Shown: one piece after another, positions 23,601 through 33,420 of the stretch
Layout: every line of letters begins with the position of its first letter
How positions within the stretch are numbered: position 1 is the stretch's first letter
Assembly: GCF_023278565.1 (NCBI RefSeq)
Contig: NC_064675.1
Coordinates: forward strand, 6,014,001 to 6,078,000
Direction of reading: 5' to 3'
From: Colletotrichum lupini
Taxonomy: Eukaryota > Ascomycota > Sordariomycetes > Glomerellales > Glomerellaceae
Length of the DNA stretch: 64,000 nt
Notes under the pieces: generated by a model
The model's database searches: none
Told to the model about the DNA's origin: nothing
The model's input: only the letters and a program-made list of their open reading frames with translations
Translations under genes and position numbers: made by a program

Positions 23601-25018
23601 GGTGCAACACGAGATGAAGCTCTCCTCGATGGCGAAAGAGCCCAATGATAGGATGGATGCAGTCAAGGTTGATACCTACTGCGTATATGTTGGGTTGATG
23701 GCGGTAATGCACTTTGAACCTTGTCGTGTTCGAGACGACGAGCATCTCGGCCGGAAGACGAGACCGAATGGCAGCTTGCAGTTGCCAGTGAAGAAGAAAG
23801 GAGGAAGGAGCTGTGCAGTCTCTCCCAGATCGTGTGGTTGACTTCGGGACTTCAGACTTCCAGTGCAAATGGAAGGGAGGAACCCAGGCAATGTGGGTCT
23901 AGCGGGAGGAGCCCTTCCCTGCCTCCACTGGCTGCATACCACCACCCAAAGAAGAAGGAAATGGGAAATGGAAGTGGAGGTCGACGTGTAGAAGATGGTA
24001 CATCCGAGTACCTGCCCGTCACTTGTACCTTCCGTCGTCTCCCTGCGCCCATGTGCTGGCTGTTCCAGTGTGGGCTTGCCTTGCAGACTGCGGCAAGGTA
24101 ACTTGAACCTCAGGCTTGACCTCTCGTCGAATTCTATCACCTCAGTCTACCCGTACGGATACCTACAGGCTACTGCGTAAGGTAAGGCCCCCACTTCCTC
24201 CCACATCTTCCGCCAAGCGTCTCTCTAACTCTCTCACTTTTAGCTCCAGCTTCTGCTTCCAGCCTCTGCTTCCAGCGGGCGGTCGACCGTCTATCGACAT
24301 TGGGATCGGTTGATTGAAGCCAGGTTTCCCCCCTCTTTCCCGGCATCCATTCCAGGACCCTGCACCTAGTCACTTAGTCACCTAGTAGAAAGAGTGGGAT
24401 TTCGGTGACATTCGACTCTTGCTCTATGTACATAGTAGTGAACCACCACCCACTGCCACCAGTGAGCGCCGTTCCGCAAGCCTGCAGACGCGATTCGTCA
24501 TCTAACAAACTTCGCCGTCCTCTCTATCTCTGGACTATCGAGCGGCCCGCGAACCCCTTGTATTTCGTTTTTCGTTTTTCCCTCGCAGCCTCTCTTCTCT
24601 CCCTTGGACCACGGAAGACACTTGTCTCTTCTTGCTGCTGCTTACTGCACTGCACCTCAACTCCAAGACCAACCGCACCGGCCGAGTCTCGAGTCCCTGA
24701 GAATTCCTCGCCAGCGCCCTTGGAAAGCTGAATCACTACCAAGAGTTCCGCCTGTCCACAACGGCCGCAACACACGAAACCAAGTCCATATTGGCATTCA
24801 GTCTCGGCGGTTTCAACACGTGGTCGACATGACGCGCCTCTAACCAGCAACTTCCAGTCAAGTCAGAGAATTCTCGAATTTCCAGCTTCCGATTGCCTCG
24901 ATTCTTTTCTACAACCGATTCTAATCCATCACTGCGACACCGTCCCTGACGCCGTCCCATTCTCTCGTTTGCGCCCTGCTCTTGCTGCGCCGTTCCTGGA
25001 CGTTCACATTTCAGCGAC
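20634..25018. other. 4.4-kb non-coding interval between the divergent DUF5672 genes
   Basis: Neither strand has a coding region with motif or splice support; the longest frames are short and of mixed composition. Pyrimidine-rich DNA at about 24180-25018 looks like the leader and promoter of paralogue B. The interval is long for two facing promoters, so an unrecognised non-coding transcript is possible, but none can be shown. Confidence 0.55.
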
Positions 25019-26482
25019 ATGGGGGCCACGAACGGTTCTTCCGGCGTATTCGCCATCACAAAGACACGACTTTTGCTAGTTGCGTCGCTGGCCATTACGT
25101 TCGTCTTTCCCGTCACAAACTTACCTGAAGACTCGCTGGCGAATGACATGCTGACCACGTTTGCAGATGGTGGTTTGCTCATCTCTTGCCGAGCTACAAG
25201 CCTATGATCAAGGCCGAGTTCAAGTCGAGATTGGATGAGGCTCGTCAGAAGATGCCCAAGATCAAGGTTGACTGGAAACCCGACCTGAGCAAAGACCCGA
25301 GATCCAACTACAATGCATCCAAGTTAGCATTGATCATCGAGCCGCGCCCTATTCCGCATCTCGTACCCCAGCTATTGCACATGACCTCGGTGGTGCCTCC
25401 CGATTGGAGATTCCTATTCATCGGCTCCAACAAGAGCGTTGTCAGCGTCGCCCGAAGCTACGGCATCAAGCACCAGCAGGTTATTGGGAAGCTCGACTTG
25501 ATGGTCCTCCCTGAGCCGTGGGAGATTGACACCAAAGAACACGTCTTTCGCCTGTTGACCGACATTCGCTTTTACGAAGAATTCCTCCCCGGTGTGGAAT
25601 GGATCCTCAAGTTCGAATCCGACAGTATCCTCTGCTCCAACTCACCGACCAGTCTCAACGAGTGGCTCGACTGGAGTTGGGCTGGCGCACCCAAGTAGGT
25701 CCCCCTCGAAAGTTCTCCCTCGCGGCCCTCATCCCTTGCTAACCCCCGCTCGCAGGACCCCTGATGATCGCTTCTCCGGCAATGGCGGACTCTCTCTTCG
25801 ACGAGTCTCGTCCATCAAAAGAGTGTTGCAATTTCAGGAGAGATACAATGACACGGAAGCCGAGGACGAATGGTACGGGAAGCGACTCTGGGTCATGCAG
25901 GGCGAAAAGGTAGCCCACGGCAGAAAGGGTGTTCTGGCTGTGGAAGACGTCTACATGGAGAAGCCCATGGGATATCACGTCAAGGATGGGGGTCAGGGAA
26001 TTTCCGACAAGGTGTGGAAGAATCCCACGCAACGGAAAAAGATTTTCGACTACTGCCCTGAGCTCAGCTTGATCATGGATATGAAGTTGGAGCGCGAGCG
26101 CTGCGAGGGCGACAACAAAGAAGGCAGCATCGGCCCAACGGACGAAGAGAAAGAAAAAGCCGCTGAAGAGGCCAAGAAGCAAGCCGAAGAAGCTGCCAAG
26201 AAGCAGGAAGAAGAGGAAGAGCGCCGGAAAAAGGAAGGCGAAGAAGAGAAGCAAAGACAAGCCGAAGAAGAGCGCAAGAAAGCTGAGCAGGGCGCAGGAG
26301 TCACCAAGGCAGATATCGATGAGCTCCTCAGCGAAGACGACATGCTCAAACTCGACTACGGTGCTGGCGGCAGTGGCGCCTCAGGGTCCAGCTCAGCAAA
26401 TGCCGATGATGCCGACGCAAAGGCCAAGGCGATGGCTGCTGCAGCGCAAGCAAAGGCCGCCGAGAAGGCTCAGAACGCCTAA
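25019..26482 (+). CDS. DUF5672 type II membrane protein with Lys/Glu-rich coiled-coil tail (paralogue B)
   Basis: There are three exons: 25019-25098, 25167-25694 and 25756-26482. Intron 1 (68 bp, GTTCGT donor) and intron 2 (61 bp, GTAGGT donor) keep the frame. The product is 444 residues. The N-terminal anchor (RLLLVASLAITWWFAHLLPSY, about 17-37) is only complete after splicing. The luminal domain carries NASKLALIIEPR, TSVVPPDWRFLFIGS, WILKFESDSILCSNS, EWLDWSWAGAPK, GNGGLSLRRVSSIKR and MGYHVKDGG, matching paralogue A block by block. After the domain (from about residue 312) comes a long EEAKKQAEE-type charged coiled coil, then a Gly/Ser/Ala-rich end. Paralogue A lacks this tail and instead has a luminal insert and a short acidic end. 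A glycosyltransferase-like function is inferred. Confidence 0.85.
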
Positions 26483-29400
26483 GCCTAATAGTCGACCGAT
26501 GAGAAGACTGGTGTACACCACCAAAAGCGTGTCCGGGTTCCTAACGGGTCTCGGCAACCTGAACTGACAATCAACTCTCGGCTCTTGGCGTGCCGAGCCT
26601 CATAGTTTGAGGACGTTGAGCATCTAGTTCGGTACGATAACAAGCAATGCTGAGAAGAGGGCGTTCGAGCTGTTGTGGCGAAGAGCGAGTTGAAGGCAAA
26701 GTCCATGGCCAGATGAACGGAGGACAGCCCGTATCGTAGGGTTGTGGCGTTTGGCGATGACCGAGAATACCGCAAACAGCCATGCGGAGAAGACCTACTT
26801 GCCTTTTCCAACGACGTCACCTGTAAGAACAACGAATGGTCCGATAATGGACTTGATAGGTATACCAATTCCGGAGGGGGAGGGGTGTGGCGTCGGGGCG
26901 TACTGGAGTTATGAACAGCCCAACCTTATCCAACAAAGTCGCAGCCGGAATGTCGGCACGTCAGTCAGCGCAGATCATGAAGCTGGTGTGGAATGCTGTT
27001 GGGTACAAGACAGCAATCAAATGATATTTCATTAGCATAACAAATCTGCTTGCGAGTGGACCATCACACGATCCGAGAAGCAGTGTCTCCGTGATATGCT
27101 ACACAAACGCACCAGCCGATGACTATTCTACCTTACCCAGTCCCACGCCCGTGGTTCACCTGGGCTCGGCTGGCACCGCTGGTTCCCGATTCTGGGGATT
27201 AACTTGGAAGCAAACTTTTGGGTTCGGATCGATCTGGTCCAGTGACGATGTACGATGTCTTGTGGTGGGGATGTGCACGATTGACTTGATCTTCCTGCAT
27301 GCTGCATCTGCAAGGCTTTGTTCGCTTCCGTCCGGCGGCGTCGAGTTTAGATGATGTTCAAAGTTTCTTCATCTACAATTGTCCATGATTGTCAAAGCTT
27401 TGCTTGTGATACCAAGCTGCCGGATCGTCTCTATGCGTCTGTTCTGACCTAAAGTATATGGCTTACCTACCTAGGTAGTGCTCTACTCTAGTATTCTATG
27501 CTTCCATGCTTCCGTGCTCTGCTTTAAGTACTACCACGCTCATTCTTCGAGCTGCTAATGTGTTTAGGGGGGGCAAGCTGTCAATGCCAAGAGCACATGG
27601 CCTCGAGGTCAGAGTGTCAGTGAAAGGAGCTTGAACCACACAATGGGACACACTTTGGGGCCAGATGGGCTAGATACTAGATTACAAGGAGAAAACTCCA
27701 CCAAAACCTGGCAAAGGCCTGGCCAAGAAGTTACGAAAATGGTCAAGATGGTCGTGTGTCAGGGGGGACGGGCTCACCTGCGGTGGTGCAGCAATGCCAA
27801 GGGTCTAGGTTTCCCCACGTTGCAGTGCTCTCACCCTCACCCTCTCTCTCTCTCTCCTCGGAGAAGCCAAGGGTTTTACGAGCATAGGCTTGTCTACTAT
27901 TCGCAGAGACCGAAAGAGTAGATGAGTACTACCTTACGCTAGGAGAGAAAGAAGAGAGTGGAGGGTGAGGGAGAGGCTCAGCATGGAGGCTATGGAAGGA
28001 ATGAAAGATGGGATCAGCCGGGAATCCGCCCTGCCCCGTCCGCATCCGTCCAAAATTTCTATTTTCCTCTCCGATCTTGTGAGAGCGAAGAACCAAAGTT
28101 TCTTGTCTTGGCCCAGTTCGTCCGAAGACGCTACTGTCAGGCACCGAGGCCGTCTTCGAACTAATTAGAGCCCCCTGCTAGCCATGCCTCTTCCCACAGC
28201 CTGTGGACGTTCTCGACCCTGAAATCATGGGATGGAATGGGCGTGGAATTGGAGCGGGTGCTTGTCTTACATCTAACTTTTTCTCGATTTCGTTCACACA
28301 AACCAGCCAAAGTCCACACGCATATATACGACAAGCACGCACACGCACGCACGAGATCGGTTCTCTGAAGCCAAAAAAAAAAAAAGCGCTACCCCGGCTT
28401 TCCCATGAGCGGCAGGGCTTGTCTCTGTTCTTATCCGTACCGGTCCTGGCTGACTTTCTTTCTTCGCCCGGCGAGATCTGGGTTAGGCTGTGGTCCTCGG
28501 ATCTGTGATCCAAAGATGTTTGCCCGCAGCGTGGCATTCTGTCCCATAATCCATCGGACCATCACACAACTCGAGGTAGAAGCCCCATGGGTGATGGAGC
28601 GAGAGAGTGAGGTATAGGTATTCCCGTCGGTGCGTCTCCGTCAAGCCACTTGGCGTTGCTACGGCGTCCCACATCTGCTCGACGGTCCGTCAAAGTCGCA
28701 ACCGGTGGCTTGTTCCGTCTGCTAGCCCCGCCATGACCGCGTTGCTCTCGTGGAGTGTGCTGACTGTGACTTGTGGTCTCGCCTTCGACCTTTCCGCCCA
28801 TCTCGCCTCTCTCTCGTTAATCCGTACCTTTACGTCGGTTCGATCATGACCTCTATCCGTTTGTCCTCCTTGTCGGTTTTCTTCGCTGTCTTCGGCATGG
28901 TCTCACCCTAACAATCTTGCCCATCAAATCTTTTTTATCGGCCCCGAACTGGTGCCATCTTGGCGCCAGATGGACCTTTCTGTATAGCTAGGCAAGGAAG
29001 AAATGTGTGGGACGATGGGCGGAGTGAATCGAGGAACAAGCGCGCGTCATTGCCGTTCTCTATCTCTCTTTCTTTGCCCATTCTTACCGATTCCATTGAA
29101 TCCATGATGTGGTTCTCTTTGCTACCCGTCCCGGACGGCGCGAGCTTGGAGGGGAGGGTCCCTTTCGACGCCACGCTAACTTTCCCGTACCCGGTAGACC
29201 TGCTCCCAAGCTAGCCCTCGCGATCCTCCAATTTCCATTGTGGTATTGCTCGGTCCTCCCCGTCGGATGGGGATTGGGGATGGGAGGGGTGTGGGGCGCG
29301 GGCGTGTAAGTGGTGTTGGTGTGTGTCTTTTTGCGGCCATCGCCAAATCTGGGCTATGCGAGAAGTCTCTCATGGAGAATGTCACTGCTGCCGTTTTCTA

Positions 29401-29709
29401 CTGCGACATCGAACATGAACGCCTCCCCCCGGTCTTTCGTCTCCCCTGTATATAACACTGGGTACCGCACGGGTTCCTCATGATGTTTATTCTTTCTCGG
29501 TATCCCTCTATCAAGGCGCTTCAGTATCCTAATAAAGAAAGCCTAAGAGCACTCATTTATCTCTTAGGTTGTTTTCTTCGAGTTTGTTTGTTTTCCTTGA
29601 AGACAATCTTTTGAAGAGCCGTCGACTCTTACGACTTACATCAACCTAATCACCGGGTCTCTTAGTAATATCTTTCTTTTCCATTTTTCCAGTAACAACT
29701 TGAGTCATC
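26483..29709. other. Intergenic, 3.2 kb, promoter side of the chitin deacetylase gene
   Basis: No gene is seen on either strand. It includes a perfect palindrome CTACCTAGGTAG (27467-27478), a CT-rich microsatellite near 27836-27860 and a 13-base A run (28373-28385). The last few hundred bases are likely promoter and leader. Confidence 0.6.
29449..29455 (+). promoter_or_regulatory. Candidate TATA box of the chitin deacetylase gene
   Basis: TATATAA lies about 255 bases before the ATG at 29710, followed by pyrimidine-rich DNA that would suit a transcription start and leader. The match is to the consensus only. Confidence 0.35.
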
Positions 29710-32627
29710 ATGCGTTGGACTCCTGTTGTACTAGCTACCCTCGCAGGGCTACAAGCAGCTCATGCTCACGATGAGGATGAAGTTCCTCACCCCAACATGG
29801 TATTGCCTCGTCTTCGCGATGTAGACGAGTTGAGACAGAGACGGAATGCTTTTGAGCCCTGGAACCCGCCGACGGTAGCCAACAAGCCACGCGCGGACCG
29901 CGTGAAGCTCAGCCCTCGCCAGACGTCATCAATTCCGTTGGGAGACAACTCGCAGTGTGGAGGAACATATGGCAGGTGTGCGGATGGATACTGCTGTTCC
30001 GCATCTGGGTATGTTGCAACTGGCTCACTTTCGGTTCTTGACTAACAACGCAACTAGATGGTGTGGTCAGTCTGAGGAGTACTGCGCGTCCCCGGATTGC
30101 CAGATCAACTATGGTCCTGCATGTGACGGCAACGAGAAGCCTAATGGTCCGGATACTTCAAACTACGCAAGGCCAAAGAACGGTGATGTTCCCTATGGTG
30201 GCGTAGGCATCTACGCATGCGTCAACCAGGGTGATGTCGCCATCACATATGATGATGGCCCTTACATCTACACCGCTGCCATGTTGGATGCCTTCAAGGC
30301 TCATGGTGCCGTCGCTACTTGGTTCATCACGGGTAACAATATTGGTAAGGGCATGATCAATGTCAACTACCGCGATGTCATCACAGTAAGCCTCTCAGCT
30401 TAATTTTTTCATGATTTACCTATTCTGACCTCTTTCAGCGAATGATTGCAGATGGTCATCAGGTTGCTAGCCACACATGGTCCCACGAGAACCTGGATCA
30501 GATGACGCTTGCCCAGCGCAAGAACCAGATGGTCTACAATGAGATCGCCTTCATGGACATCCTCGGCTTCTTCCCTACCTACATGCGCCCGCCTTACTCC
30601 ATCTGCGGAGCCGAGTGCCAGGGACAGATGGCCGACCTGGGCTACCACATCACCTACTTCGATCTCGACACCCAGGGTTACCTCCACACCCCCGCCGACC
30701 AGATTCAATTCAGCGTGAACCTCTGGGACCAGGCCATGCTGGCCCGCACGCCTTGCAACGGCAGCTACCTGCACATCGAGCACGACATCCACCAGTACAT
30801 CGCCACGACCCTGACGAACCACATCCTCGACTCCGTCGTCGCCAACGGTTGGAACGCCGTCACCGTCGGTACCTGCCTCGGCGACCCCCCAGAGAACTGG
30901 TACCGCGGCGCCGTCCCGGCCTACAACTTCAAGATCACCCCGGTCAGCTCAAAGGTCTGCTCCAGCACCTCCAGCTCGTCCAGCTCGACCAAGACATCTT
31001 CGTCCACCCGCACCTCGTCCGCGACCTCCACTTCGACAGCCGTCTCCACCAACGGCCAGTGCGGCTCCACCGTCGCCTTCACCTGCCAGGGCTCCGCCTA
31101 CGGTAACTGCTGCTCCGGCGCCGGATGGTGCGGTTCCACCTCCGTCTACTGCGGCACGAGCTGCCAGTCCAGGTACGGCACCTGCGGAAGCTCAGCATCC
31201 AACACTACTTCTTCTTCGAGCAGTGGCACCTCATCAGGTAGGACCTCTTCTTCCTCGTCCACCCGCAGCGGCACCAGCAGCAGCGGCAGCTCTTCTCGCA
31301 CGGGTACTAGCAGCAGTTCATCTCGTACCGGCACCTCCAGCTCGTCCACTCGCAGCGGATCATCATCGTCGTCTAACACTCGCTCGTCCTCAGGTTCTTC
31401 CTCAGGCACCGGCACAGCGTCCGCCTCCAGCTCCGCCGCCTCGTCCACCTCGACGCTTCCCGTTTCCACCGGCGGCGACTGCGGCGCCGCCAGCGGAAAG
31501 CAGTGCTTCGGCTCGACCTTCGGTAACTGCTGCTCCGTCTACAACTACTGCGGCAGCACCGCTGCCCACTGCGGGACGGGCTGCCAGTCCGCCTTCGGTA
31601 CCTGCAACAGCACGTCGTCCGCTTCCGGCAGCTCCTCTTCGGGCGGCGCCAACTCTTCCGGTGCGGCCAGCAGCTCCGGCTCAGCCTCCGCTAGCGGCAC
31701 GTCCTCCGCCTCCGCCGTCCTCCCCAGCACCTCGCTCATCTCCACCGACGGCTCATGCGGTGCCGCGGCCGGCAAGTCCTGCACGGGAAGCACCTTCGGC
31801 ACATGCTGCTCCGTCTACAACTACTGCGGTACCACCGATGCTCACTGCGGCACAGGCTGCCAACCAGGCTACGGCTCCTGCAACGGCACGACCGCCGCAG
31901 GCTCCTCCTCCGCAGCGACCCCCGCCTCCTCCGTTGTCGCAAGCGGCAGCACGACCGCCAACGCCGCCGCCGCGACAAACACAAACATCTCCAAGAACGG
32001 CGAGTGCGCCGGCACGAACGGCTACAACTGCCTCGGCTCCAACTTTGGCGACTGCTGCTCCCCCTACAACTACTGCGGTAACACCACCGCTCACTGCGAC
32101 ACGGGCTGCCAGTCCGGCTTCGGCAAGTGCTCCGGCACGGGCGCCAACGTCGCCGTCTCGCTCAACGGCAACTGCGGCTCCACGAACGGCGGGTCGACAT
32201 GCGCGGGCTCAACGTTTGGCAATTGCTGCTCGGCGTACGGATACTGCGGTAGCACGTCTGCTTTCTGCGGCACGGGTTGCCAGTCTGGATACGGTACCTG
32301 TGGTGAGTAAATTACAACTTTGGCTTATATGACCTTGCTAATACGGATCTTGTTTTTGGCTAATTAGGTTAAATTTTCACAGATACTTCTTCCGGGTCCG
32401 GTACTACCGCCGCAACACCCGCGGCCACATCCGCGGCAGCCTCCACTGTCAAGACGGTCACCACCGCCGGCGCGCTCTGCGGTTCTGCTGCCAATGCCAA
32501 ATGCGGTGACGGTTTCTGCTGTACGGTGCTCAACGTCTGCGCTAGCAGTAAGCTCCTGTTTGTCACGAATCCGGCTTGTTATGCCGCTGTGGGTTGCCAG
32601 ACGAGTTGGAGTAGCAGTTGTGCTTAA
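29710..32627 (+). CDS. Multi-CBM18 chitin deacetylase-like protein (NodB polysaccharide deacetylase)
   Basis: The model has four exons: 29710-30008, 30058-30385, 30439-32302 and 32383-32627, with introns of 49, 53 and 80 bp. It gives 911 residues. The order is: signal peptide (1-19); CBM18 chitin-binding module (83-122); NodB domain (about 155-360); Ser/Thr-rich linker; CBM18 modules at 417-458, 557-598, 648-690, 731-773 and 788-830; and a final divergent Cys-rich module (863-911). NodB motifs are intact: TYDDGP with Asp165/Asp166, His221 and His225 in SHTWSH, MRPPY at 258-262, and IEHD with His324. These predict a metal-dependent deacetylase acting on chitin outside the cell, with the modules anchoring it to the wall or shielding chitin. 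The linkers are Ser-rich and probably O-mannosylated. Splicing at 32302/32383 extends the protein past an apparent stop at 32308 and adds the last module. Confidence 0.92.
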
Positions 32628-33420
32628 ACAACGTGTGTAATGCATAATACAATGGGGAGCGAAGCGTTTACTGAGAGGAGGGGGGAGATTTAAAAGTTGG
32701 AATTACTCGTTTCTGGTTTGACTTTTGTTTTTTAAACATGGTCTCTCATTTATTTGGATTTTTTTCACCAAAGAGGCGTTGAGGATTACTGGGAGCTTAC
32801 ACCATCGACATTGATAGAGCGATCGATACTACTCACCCTGAGGTACTTACTACCTACCATCATTGATTATACCATGATACAGAATGGCAATTGACCATCA
32901 CCTGAAGTCTCCCATTGCTTTGACCAACTCTTGTTATTATGACTTCTACCGTCACTTAGAGAGTCATCTCATCTTAATTAGTGATCCTGATTGTTCTGGG
33001 TGGCCACCTTCATTCACTTTGGGGGTTCTTCAGTTTGATTCATGGTTTTATTGTTCTCAATGTGTATCTCGATGTCCTTGTTCTCGTGAGCTCAAACTCA
33101 AAGCCATTGTTCACATGGATTTGCATCCTTGCTCATTCCTCCGAGATTCTTGGGCATTTCCTGATGGGTATCTTGGTTACAAACAAGCCAGAGCAAAGAA
33201 GCCAAAGCATAGGGGGCATCTCAAGGGTTCCATCACCCAAAACCCTCCGTTAACTCCTGAAAGCCAAAACCTTCTTCATCTCTCATTGTCGTTCATCGTG
33301 GATGCACTTAGTATGAGAAATGCGGTCGGTCAGCAAAGAAGAAAGAAGTGGCCACCAATATGTCCCGGTTCAACGGGTACAGCAAACCCCCAGAACCCGA
33401 TACCCTGGAAGCATGTACGA
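32628..33420. other. Convergent 3' flanks of the chitin deacetylase and the orphan minus-strand gene
   Basis: No gene. A plus-strand frame opening at 32884 runs on as antisense of the next gene and has no motif or codon support. Confidence 0.55.

Noticed and set aside
31223..32332. 369-codon Pro/Ala/Arg-rich frame
   Set aside because: Shifted-frame shadow of the Ser/Thr-rich linkers and CBM18 modules of the chitin deacetylase.
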